A stretch of DNA of 43,133 nucleotides, from positions 1-43,133 of the IMG/VR virus record IMGVR_UViG_3300024433_000014, one strand, 5' to 3'. Under the pieces are notes generated by a model. The model worked only from the letters and a program-made list of their open reading frames with translations. It made no database searches and was not told the DNA's origin. Shown here piece by piece: positions 1 to 9,200 of this stretch (its first letter is position 1; the number at the start of each line of letters is the position of its first letter). The stretch is from a virus. Position numbers and translations under genes: made by a program.

Positions 1-1
1 A

Positions 2-1336
2 CTTAATTATCCTACTTATACCACCTTGACCCTCGATGCCGGTGGTGCGGCAACTGACATCGGTGATGGTATAGTAGGATTGCCCTGTGCGGGTAATCCA
101 TTCATAGAGGGACAGGTTATAAGAATAGAAGGCACAACCAACTATGACGGTGAGCAAACTTTAACATCCGGTGCGACCGCAAGTGAATTGCAATTTACGG
201 ATAGTTTCGTAACGGAGAGTTTTGACGGCACTGAAACGGTAGTTCAATATATAAGTTTGTCGGCCAGTGCAAACAGGATGGATCAGGATGATAATAATAT
301 CAGGTATTTTGGCCACAATATTATTTCCAGTAATTGCATAACAAAAGTTTCGCAAGATGGCATGACGATTGATACTTCCTTTTTTACACCGGGTACGGCC
401 TTTGCGGGCACTACCTGTCTGGGAATTAAGGTATCGACAAATAGTGAGTATCTTTACGCCTATACCGATGGAAGGCAATTATATAAATTTGATTTATCAG
501 ATGGCAGTGAAGTTTGGATGGTCAGCACGGGAACTTCACCCGGTTACGATATAGACATAGACGAAAGTGATAATGTTTATGTATGCAAGCAGGGAACTTC
601 ATACACGCTTTCTAAATTTGCCGCCGCCGATGGCACTGAAACGGACATGACGGATATGGGAGGAGCTACGGGCACCGAAGGAGGTTTTGACGTTCATGTT
701 GATAACGATATGGATGTCGTATTGGTCGGAGGTTACGACTATAAAATTGGCAATGATACAGGCCTCTATAATTTGGCCATAAGGACTTTGGATAACTCCG
801 ACGGGGCACAAACAGCGCTTGGCGGAACTTATGAAGCCGCCCCCCTCTGGATGACTTATACAATTGGCACACAATGTATAAAGACCTACGGTAGCTATAT
901 TTATGTTCTATGCAATGATATTGTCTATAAACTTGATTCAGAATTAAATACCATAGCGCAAGTTAATGCCCCTACTTATAACAGTGGTCTTTTCATTGAT
1001 TTACGGGGAAATATCGTAGTAATCAATCAGCGCGGAACCCAGAACGATGTATTTTGGTTTTATGACACTGGTTTGAACTATTTGACTAAAATCGACGGTT
1101 TTTATACCACAATGTTAAATACCTGGAATAATTATACATGGATGAAAGGAAATGTGGTATTCGATGGTGCGCTCGAAATACCCGGCACGCCAGCCGTTCC
1201 CGCCGTGGAGGCTTTTAGTAACGGTCTTGCAGATGTGCCACCGGCGAGATTACTTTCATTCGATTATCCTAAGGAAGATTCTTACGTCATCGAAGCCGGG
1301 GCAGGATATATGCGATTTTATAAGGATGTGCCATGA
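2..1336 (+). CDS. Nozzle (tail tubular B-like) N-terminal portion with beta-propeller-like region, left end cut off
   Basis: The frame is open from the first bases, so the true start lies outside the window. The middle (about residues 85-360) has repeated short beta-strand blocks such as YLYAYTDGRQLYKFD and YIYVLCNDIVYKLD, which suggest a PQQ/WD-like propeller. The first 70 residues resemble the small beta domain (FCCH-like) often found in phage nozzle proteins. The last 30 residues (ARLLSFDYPKEDSYVIEAG, then GYMRFYKD) match a stretch that in related phage tail proteins runs directly into the next gene's GSPYAIGTPY segment. I therefore read this as the N-terminal half of a split nozzle protein. 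Its stop overlaps the next start (ATGA), so translation is probably coupled. The propeller assignment is only by visual pattern. Confidence 0.6.
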   Translation, partial: LNYPTYTTLTLDAGGAATDIGDGIVGLPCAGNPFIEGQVIRIEGTTNYDGEQTLTSGATASELQFTDSFVTESFDGTETVVQYISLSASANRMDQDDNNIRYFGHNIISSNCITKVSQDGMTIDTSFFTPGTAFAGTTCLGIKVSTNSEYLYAYTDGRQLYKFDLSDGSEVWMVSTGTSPGYDIDIDESDNVYVCKQGTSYTLSKFAAADGTETDMTDMGGATGTEGGFDVHVDNDMDVVLVGGYDYKIGNDTGLYNLAIRTLDNSDGAQTALGGTYEAAPLWMTYTIGTQCIKTYGSYIYVLCNDIVYKLDSELNTIAQVNAPTYNSGLFIDLRGNIVVINQRGTQNDVFWFYDTGLNYLTKIDGFYTTMLNTWNNYTWMKGNVVFDGALEIPGTPAVPAVEAFSNGLADVPPARLLSFDYPKEDSYVIEAGAGYMRFYKDVP

Positions 1337-3627
1337 GATACTTACTGATTCTACTCTTATCGTGTTCGAGCGCCTTTGGGCTTGGCGCCCGGATTATGCA
1401 GGATGGCAGTCCTTACGCCATCGGAACGCCGTACCGTGCTGAAGATTTGTTTGAAATTCAATACGTTCAGTCCGGGGACGTTATGTACCTCGTACACAAC
1501 GAATACGCGCCGCGCAAACTATCGCGATATGGCGATACAAACTGGACAATGGAGGCCCTGGACTTTACGGGCGGGCCTTTCTTGACGGAGAACATCACTG
1601 AAACGAGCACTATCGAGCCATCGGCCAAGACAGGGACTATTACACTGACCGCGACTGCGGATACCTTCGAGGCCGGTCACGTTGGGGCGCTCTGGCGGAT
1701 AAATCATCTTGTGGACTCCAATAGTATCAATGGAGAGTTCACCAGTGCAACAAGCTCAACTACGTTAGAGGTTCAGAACGGCAGGATATTCGATTTGACT
1801 ACGGAAAATGTCTGGGATGGCTCGATAAAACTCGAACGCTCTTATGACGGTACGAATTGGCGCGATGCGTCCCGACTATTCAAGATAAACACTATAAATG
1901 ACGGTAACATCCAATATACGGACCAAGAGACCATAGCAAACGCTACTTACAAGGTTACTGCAACGGCTTACGTTACCGGCACGATAGGATACACTTTGAG
2001 CGCCCGGAGCGGGGTTTTCGGAGGGATAGTAGAGATAGCTACCGTAGGGGATGCCCGGCACGCCACGGCCACGGTAGAGACGGATTTCGACCTTGTAAAT
2101 ACCGCGGCGACTTTTAGATGGTCGGAAGGTGCGTGGTGTACGAAAAACGGCTTCCCCGGCTCTATCGCCTTTTTCGAGGAGAGACTTGTCTTCGGAGGTA
2201 GTAAATTACAGCCCGATACTATATGGGCCTCCCAAACGGACGATTGGTCAGATTTCTATTTTGACGGTCTGGCTACCGGCGCAATCAGTTTCACTATGGC
2301 GTCCGACCAGGTAAATCAAATCCAATGGCTGGTAGGGCATACCTCGATACTGATAGGAACGAGCGGGGCCGAATGGAAGTTAAGGGGCAAGGATGGGCCT
2401 TTGACCTTCGATAATTTCGATATGACCCGTCAATCAACCAATGGCAGCGCAAAAGTCCAGCCGGTAGTCGTTAATAGCAATATCATATACGCCCAGAGGA
2501 ACGCCGAGACTATTTATCAGCAGCAGTTCGCATTCGAGCGGGACAACTGGCTCAGTATAGATATGAGCCTGATTGCGGAGCATATAACCGATGGCGGCAT
2601 TACGGAGATGGCATATCAGAGGACGCCGAGGAACATCCTGTGGCTGGTCAGGTCGGATGGAACGCTGCTCGGAGTTACCTTGGAGGAATCCCAGCAAGTC
2701 GTTGGCTGGTACAGATATACCTTTGACGGCGATTGCGAGAGCGTGGCAGTTATTCCAGGAACGGGCGAGGACCAGGTCTGGGTAATTATCAAGAGGACGA
2801 TTGACGGTGAGGTAACGAGATACGTAGAGCAATTTCAACCGGTCGAATATGACAATCAGGAGGACGGCTTTTTTGTGGATTCCGGCCTGACCTTCACCGG
2901 CGATGGGCCATTTACTGTTACCAGTATAACCCAGACCGACCCTGCGCTCGTAACGGCCACAGACCATACGTTCTCAGACGGGGACCAGATAAGATTCTCA
3001 AGCGTAGGCGGAATGACTGAAGTCAATTACGTTGTTTTTACGGTAGGGCCGGTTACGGGAAGTACATTTGAATTGAGGGACTCTACTGATGATGTTGATG
3101 TTAATTCGGTTGATTTTACGGAATATACATCCGGCGGGGCCGTCGAGCAGGTCGAAAACAATTTCACAACTATTACTCATTTAGAGGGGGAAACAATAGT
3201 TACAAGCGGCGACGGCGGCTATGCCGGTGCCTATACGGTATCTTCCGGGACGATAACTCTTGATGATTTTTATAACAAAGTTCACGCAGGCCTTTCTTAT
3301 ACGGCAAAGTTAAAACCTATGAACCTTGAGTTTGCAACTACCGGCGGGGCGCTTCAGGGTCTGACAAAGAGAATCAATGCAACAAATATCAGGTTCGACA
3401 GGACTTTGAGTTGCTCGGTAGGCCCGACATTTGATAAATTCGATACATACGTATTCAGAACTATGGCCGACCCGTTAGAATCAGCCCCACCGTTATTCAG
3501 TGGTGATAAGAGAATGCTCTTTGACGGGCCTTTTGACAGGGAGGGTGCGCTCTGTATTCAGGACAACTTGCCGTTACCTTTAACGATAATAGCGATTATA
3601 GCGGAATATGAGGTAGGAAGAAATTGA
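1333..3627 (+). CDS. Nozzle / tail tubular protein B-like, C-terminal portion with a signal-peptide-like leader
   Basis: 764 residues. Residues 25-80 carry the hallmark block of phage nozzle proteins (GTPYRAEDLFEIQYVQSGDV, then MYLVH, APRKLSRYG), and GFPGSIAFFEERLVFGGSK follows near residue 270. About residues 510-610 form an FCCH-like beta domain. The protein should form the distal tail tube beneath the adaptor. Oddly, it opens with MRYLLILLLSCSSAFGLGA, a short basic n-region, hydrophobic core and LLSC lipobox-like or AxA-like end. This is a Sec-type leader that family members do not normally have at this point. The ATG at 1333 overlaps the previous stop. An in-frame ATG at 1396 would remove the leader but has no ribosome site. 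Confidence 0.85.
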   Translation: MRYLLILLLSCSSAFGLGARIMQDGSPYAIGTPYRAEDLFEIQYVQSGDVMYLVHNEYAPRKLSRYGDTNWTMEALDFTGGPFLTENITETSTIEPSAKTGTITLTATADTFEAGHVGALWRINHLVDSNSINGEFTSATSSTTLEVQNGRIFDLTTENVWDGSIKLERSYDGTNWRDASRLFKINTINDGNIQYTDQETIANATYKVTATAYVTGTIGYTLSARSGVFGGIVEIATVGDARHATATVETDFDLVNTAATFRWSEGAWCTKNGFPGSIAFFEERLVFGGSKLQPDTIWASQTDDWSDFYFDGLATGAISFTMASDQVNQIQWLVGHTSILIGTSGAEWKLRGKDGPLTFDNFDMTRQSTNGSAKVQPVVVNSNIIYAQRNAETIYQQQFAFERDNWLSIDMSLIAEHITDGGITEMAYQRTPRNILWLVRSDGTLLGVTLEESQQVVGWYRYTFDGDCESVAVIPGTGEDQVWVIIKRTIDGEVTRYVEQFQPVEYDNQEDGFFVDSGLTFTGDGPFTVTSITQTDPALVTATDHTFSDGDQIRFSSVGGMTEVNYVVFTVGPVTGSTFELRDSTDDVDVNSVDFTEYTSGGAVEQVENNFTTITHLEGETIVTSGDGGYAGAYTVSSGTITLDDFYNKVHAGLSYTAKLKPMNLEFATTGGALQGLTKRINATNIRFDRTLSCSVGPTFDKFDTYVFRTMADPLESAPPLFSGDKRMLFDGPFDREGALCIQDNLPLPLTIIAIIAEYEVGRN

Positions 3628-4082
3628 CTGAAATAGAATTAAAAAAAGATTTCATTGAGCAAATGTTCGAGCTTGACGAGGCCCTTGCCCAAGTTGACGG
3701 CGCAAAGTTCGGAGACGATGCCGCTCCGCTAACACATACCTTCGGCGACGGCATTTACATTCGCCAGATTACAATGCCAAAGGGCATGCTCGTAACGAGC
3801 AAACTGCATAAGACGACACATCCATATTTTGTGTTGAAAGGTGATGTTTCTGTAGAAACTGAAACGGGAACGGTTCGGATTAAAGCGCCTTATTGGGGTA
3901 TTACGAAGGCGGGAACAAAAAGGATTTTGTATATTCACGAAGAAACTATTTGGGTGACGGTACATGCAACTAAAGAAACAGATTTGAAAAAAATAGAGAA
4001 AGAAATAATCGCCGACAATTACAACGACCTATTGGAGCATGTGAATAAAAGAAAGGAACTATTATGTCATTTGCCTCAATAG
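3624..4082 (+). CDS. Cupin-like virion-region protein
   Basis: 152 residues starting with TTG, which overlaps the previous stop (TTGA) and follows a GGTAGGAAG ribosome site. Residues about 45-115 give the alternating strand pattern of a single cupin barrel, with an H..THPYFVLKGDVSVETE core. Small cupin-like proteins are common between nozzle and ejection genes in T7-like phages and are thought to be accessory virion or tail proteins. No catalytic role can be inferred. The 3' end overlaps the next gene by 19 bases. Confidence 0.55.
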   Translation: MTEIELKKDFIEQMFELDEALAQVDGAKFGDDAAPLTHTFGDGIYIRQITMPKGMLVTSKLHKTTHPYFVLKGDVSVETETGTVRIKAPYWGITKAGTKRILYIHEETIWVTVHATKETDLKKIEKEIIADNYNDLLEHVNKRKELLCHLPQ

Positions 4083-4528
4083 CATTTGTTGGCGCAATCG
4101 GACTCACTGCATATGGTGGGTATCAGGAGCGCAAGGGCATTGGGATTGAAGGTGAGGCGACCGAAGCTGTTCATAGATTCAATGCTGCTCAATCAAGATT
4201 GGAAGCCAAAAGAGTTCGTAAGATCGGCGCTGAAAAGGAATTTCAAATACGCACCGACCTGCGAGAACGTTTAGCTCGAAACAGGGTAGCGACTGCGGCG
4301 GCGGGAGTAATGGCGTTGGGTTCGCCTCTGGACGCCGAACTCTTAAATGTCAGATACGCAGCGCGCGATATTGCTATTCTGGAAGAAACTGTAATGATGG
4401 AATCAATGAAATTAGAAACATTAGCTGATTTCCAACTTCGCCAGGCTGAACTTACGAAAAAAGCCACGAAAGCAAAGAAGAAGGGCAGTACATTTGGCAC
4501 TATTGGAAAAATATTAAGTATATTTTAA
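4064..4528 (+). CDS. Internal virion (ejection) protein, gp14-like
   Basis: 154 residues. An N-terminal hydrophobic segment (about 4-19) is followed by a long alanine/arginine/glutamate-rich helical region and a C-terminal lysine-rich tail. Position (after the nozzle and before two long helical proteins), size and layout match the smallest of the three T7-type ejection proteins, which leave the capsid to form a channel across the host envelope. Sequence similarity to T7 gp14 itself is not visible by eye, so the call rests on order and architecture. Confidence 0.6.
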   Translation: MSFASIAFVGAIGLTAYGGYQERKGIGIEGEATEAVHRFNAAQSRLEAKRVRKIGAEKEFQIRTDLRERLARNRVATAAAGVMALGSPLDAELLNVRYAARDIAILEETVMMESMKLETLADFQLRQAELTKKATKAKKKGSTFGTIGKILSIF

Positions 4529-4537
4529 GAATCTTTT

Positions 4538-6205
4538 ATGCCGACATTAGAGGTTCCAAAACAACAAGTTCAACCGAAGGTTACGCCAGGTTTGCAATTA
4601 CCACCGGGCGCCTTCGGCGCTGAGGGTCGGGCATTGCAACAACTTGGCAAATCTATGCAATATGCTGCGCATGAACTTTCCGAACTTCGCAAGAGAATCC
4701 TCAAAGCTGAGGAGCAAGACCAATATGATGACGGTTGGTTAGAGCACAAAAGGTCTGTCGCTGAACGAAATTCCGAGTTGGGTAAGAATAGGGAAGCTAC
4801 TCGTGAAGAATTTGATAAAAATTATGATGAAGACCACGCGAAAATTTTAGAAAAAATAAAATCGCCGGAAGCCTATAAAAGGCTGAAACGCGATTTTGCC
4901 CTGGAAGGACTATCGGAAGGTACAAAATATGAGGTTGCTCTTCGCCGATACCGCGTTGCCGAGGCAAGGTTAAAGACACCCATTTTTATCAATCAATTTG
5001 CTCAGGATTTTGCCAATGACGATACACCAGAAGGACAAGCAGATACAATCGGGCGTGTGAAGGAGAAACTTAGCAACGATGTAATATCCGGTGTGCAAAG
5101 TGAGGCTGAGGCTCAGGACATCTTCCGAAGATTTACCATGATGGCCGTGAGGGAGCACGCCGAAAATGACCCGAAAAGAACTGCAGAAGCAGTAAAAAGC
5201 AGGGCATCATTAAAAGAGCTTGGCCTTACCGATGAGATGATTGCATCTTTGAGTGCGGAGGACTTGGATGAGCTACAAAGAGACGCCAAGAGTGAGATTG
5301 AAGGTCGAAAAGCGGAGATAGCCGCTGCGGATAAAGTTGCAGTTGAGGAGGCGGATAATGAATATTATGGTCTCTTTAATGAGGGGGATTTTTCCGCATC
5401 AACACGTCAAAAACTTAAAAATGATCCAAGATATGATAAATTCGAGAAAGAACGAACGGCGATGCTTAAGCGGCGTTCAGATATGATAAAGTCAATAAAT
5501 GACGAAGCGGGGAAAATAGCAACATCTCTTGAAAAATCCACGGCAAGGAATAACTTCAAGAATTTGGTAGATAGAGGTAGGTTCGAGGAAGCAGATAAAT
5601 ATTATACACAAAATGCAGGTATATTTGATTTTCCTGAACTCAAGGAAATGAGTGATTATCTTAGAAGGGCGAAAACAGGACCAACGAATCCCCTTCTCAC
5701 AGATTTTATAAACGCATCAGAAGACTTAACAGCAACAAGGGTAAAAATAGCCGAAGGGGACGAAGAAAAACAAAATGAAGAACGAATAAATGGTATTGCT
5801 CGTAACGCAAATCTTCGCAAGTTATTTGCCGACCCGAAGAAAACAAATAAACAAAAATTTGAAGAAGCAAACGTAATGATTACAGGTGCTCAAGAAGCGG
5901 CGGCTAAGGAAATAACTTTGCATTGGCTTGGAAGATGGTTGAGGCCGAAAGAAACTACACCATTCTGGAGGCATATTGGTACGACTGAAGAAACGGCTCT
6001 TGCCAGGAAGAAAGCAAAGGCCGGAATTAAAGAAGAAATTACTGGAAAAAGTATAAAGTTGCAGCGCGCTCCCGACATTCGACTTGATGATTATTGGAAG
6101 GATTTAACTGATAAGCAAAAACGGGACATTTGGGTCCAATTCGATAAAAATCCAGAAAGTATCAACAGAATAATAGAGATGATACGAAATGCCACAAAGT
6201 CTTAA
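4538..6205 (+). CDS. Internal virion (ejection) protein, gp15-like
   Basis: 555 residues, highly charged and predicted mostly alpha-helical and coiled. The N-terminus is proline/glutamine-rich (VPKQQVQPKVTPGLQLPPG), as in many ejection-complex proteins. There are no membrane segments. It lies between the gp14-like and giant ejection proteins, the usual place of the middle T7 ejection protein, which forms the tube through the periplasm. The end overlaps the next gene by 17 bases. Confidence 0.6.
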   Translation: MPTLEVPKQQVQPKVTPGLQLPPGAFGAEGRALQQLGKSMQYAAHELSELRKRILKAEEQDQYDDGWLEHKRSVAERNSELGKNREATREEFDKNYDEDHAKILEKIKSPEAYKRLKRDFALEGLSEGTKYEVALRRYRVAEARLKTPIFINQFAQDFANDDTPEGQADTIGRVKEKLSNDVISGVQSEAEAQDIFRRFTMMAVREHAENDPKRTAEAVKSRASLKELGLTDEMIASLSAEDLDELQRDAKSEIEGRKAEIAAADKVAVEEADNEYYGLFNEGDFSASTRQKLKNDPRYDKFEKERTAMLKRRSDMIKSINDEAGKIATSLEKSTARNNFKNLVDRGRFEEADKYYTQNAGIFDFPELKEMSDYLRRAKTGPTNPLLTDFINASEDLTATRVKIAEGDEEKQNEERINGIARNANLRKLFADPKKTNKQKFEEANVMITGAQEAAAKEITLHWLGRWLRPKETTPFWRHIGTTEETALARKKAKAGIKEEITGKSIKLQRAPDIRLDDYWKDLTDKQKRDIWVQFDKNPESINRIIEMIRNATKS

Positions 6206-9200
6206 AGAATTAGATTTTAGCGTAATTGAGAAAAAACCTGCCCTCGGCGAGCTGGATTTCTCTGCACTCGAACAGCCCGACTTCGGAATGGCAGCGATTC
6301 CTAAAAAGGAACTGCCCGGCGTCTGGGAATACGATAAACAATTGGATGATTTGTTTTCCGGTGAGACGGAACTTGAAGATATGCTACCTTTGGACGTCAG
6401 GTATGACTTCGGTCGGATAATCGGGATGACCGAAAGGCCGGATGAGGCAAGGGCAAAGATGGTCAATAGTCTTTATTATACAGTTCAATTAGGTATCCCG
6501 CCTGAAACTGCCTTCAATATGACCAATGAGCTTAATAAGATATGGTTTGGTGAAAAGAAACTTCCACTTCAGCCTGGGAAATTGTTTGCCCAGTCTTTCA
6601 TTCAAAGTATGGCTGACAAACCGGCAATGATGTTGAAAGGTTTGGAAGTTTACACGCCCGGCACCGGCAAAGTTGATATGTTATTAGAGAAATCCGCCAC
6701 TTTCCTGCAATCATTAAAAGACCCCAAAACAGCCGAGAAACTTCAACAGGCAAGGGCCGGAAAATTATGGCCAGTTTCTAAGTATGCTAAGTGGCATCAA
6801 GTTCAAGCAAAGTATTTGCCAGAGGTCATAAATGCTTGGGCGACTAATATCGGAGACCAGATACCTATTATGCTCATAACATGGGCTGGTAGGTTGATGG
6901 GTAAAGCGGTCGGTGAACCAGTTGGAACTGCAACTGCCGCCGCCTGGGCTACTGCTACAGGAGGATTAGATCCCACAGATGTCGCAACGGCTCCATTGGT
7001 CAAGACTATCACAAGTGAAATAATCAAACACTTGGGTGGAGCTGCGCCGCTTGTGGCAATGGAAGCCGGCTTTTTCATGGACGAAGCGGAAACCTTGAAA
7101 ATCGACAAGGACATATCCGAAAAGTATGCCAAAATGTATGGTCTTGGCTCCGGTGCTATTGAATATGCCCAATGGTTGTGGGTTTTAGGACGTTACAAAG
7201 CAATTACTAAACCTGCTCAAAAAACCATTATGCGCCAAGTATTAACGCATATCGGCGGTAGTGCAGTTGAGGGTATGGAAGAAATCTCGCAGGAAGGACT
7301 TCAAAATTGGCTGTTACAAAAGGCCGTGGCTGATATGAAGGAACGACATCTTGAATATGAAGGTGTAGCTCCTAAGACTTGGGAAGGCTGGAAAAGAAGT
7401 GGAGCCATCGGTGCGGGAGTTTCTTTTATAACCGCTATGCCCGGAACTGGACTTACAATGGCGCAGGGACGAACGGCAAGAAGGAATATCGTAAAGCCGG
7501 AAACGAAAATGCCCGAAGTCGTTGAGGTTAAAGCACCCCCCACAGAGGCCGAGAAGGCCCCCAGTGAGGCCGCTGAGGCAATAACTACCAAGATTGATAG
7601 ATTACAGGCAGAGATTGATATATTCGTTGAAAAAGGCCAAAAACCGCCTGCTGAGCTTATTTCTGAAATCAATGCTGCCAAAAAAGAATTGAGACAAAAA
7701 CCATTAGAAATAACTGGCATAAGAGCAAAAGTTTTAGGAAAGGCCGAAATAGCCCCCACAGCCAAGCCAGAGGCAGATGTCCGAGACGAAATGAAGGACT
7801 TTTTCGCTGGTTTATATCGGGACAAGTACCAAATCACTCCACCGAAGATAACCAAAGGCAAGGATGGTATTTGGATAAGAACTCCTGATGCACCAACAAA
7901 GGGCGGCATATTTATCGAAGCTGAAGATTGGCAGAAAAATAAACAATTCTACGAAACGTATTTAGAGGATGCGGATGAAAGAGTAATTAAGGCAGCCAAG
8001 CCAGAGGCGGTAGGAGTAGCACCAGAAGTCAAGGCAGAGCCAGCTATAGTAGAGAAGAAAACTCTTGCTGAAATAAAAAAAGAAACTCCAGAGGAACGCA
8101 AGTATTTTACTGATTTATTGTTAGATGAACGAGAACGCATATTTAACGAAGCTAAGGGGTATATTGACCAATTTGGCCCTGATGTTTTAGTTCAAGATTT
8201 TCAACCCAGAATTAACGAAATTGACAAAGATTTGAGGCGGCGAGGATATAATCCCGCAATTTTGCCAAAATTAGGGCCGGAACTTAAAAAAGCAATTGCC
8301 GAAGGATGGGTTCCAGTTAAAGCTAAAGAGAAACTCAAGGCAGAGCCAGTTAAAGTAGAGAAACCGAAGGAATCCACAAAGCCAGGAGTAAGTCTTTTAG
8401 GTGGTGTTCCGGTCGAAGCGCCTGGTCTTACAAGAGACGAAATTCAACATCTCGGAAAGAGGGAGCAGGAAGCCTTACGCGCCGCCCAGAGACGAGGTCT
8501 GAAAGTCGGCTACAAGCAGGGCGCAGCCGAGACCATTGCTGATGCAAGGAGAAGTCTTGACGCTTTCAGAATAAAGGAAGCCATAAGCCAAAAGGGAAAA
8601 ATGGACGTGGCGAGTGTTGTTCTTACCTACGTTCCCAAGGAAAAGCAGGGCGATTACATTAGGAGAATTCTTCAAGCCAAGACCCAAAAGAGAATCGAAA
8701 GATTGACCGAGGCCATAGACAAGTATCTCGACAAATACGAGAAGCGCCAAGCCGTGAGAGGATTTAAGGATTTTGTTAAAGGGATAAAGAAAAAGTATAG
8801 GCGTGGCGAAGTTGCTTTAGGTCAACTGCCGAGTAAGTTAAGAGAGAGTTTGATTGAAGTCCTTGACAAGTTCGACCTTGCGAAAATCAGCGAGAAGAAA
8901 GAGGAGACTTTTGAGAGCAGACTTAAATTTGTAACAAGAATATCAGGGGAATTAGCTAACGGTTTTGAGGGACTTAACACTGAATTTGACAAGGACGCCA
9001 CCGACCTTCTTATGATGGGCAAGGCGAGAATAGAAGAATTGAGGCGTTTAGGTCAAACTTATATAGGCGATCTTGATGTAGATAATATAAAGTATATCCA
9101 GGCGTCTTTGGAGCATCTCTTAAAAATCAATGATTTAAAAGGCAAGTCCAAAGAGCGCCGCAGAATGGAGAATCTGCGCACTGATATAAACAACGCCCGT

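Noticed and set aside
7301-7909. A 202-residue minus-strand frame inside the giant ejection gene
   Set aside because: It has the composition of an antisense shadow, no ribosome site, and lies wholly within a well-supported gene.
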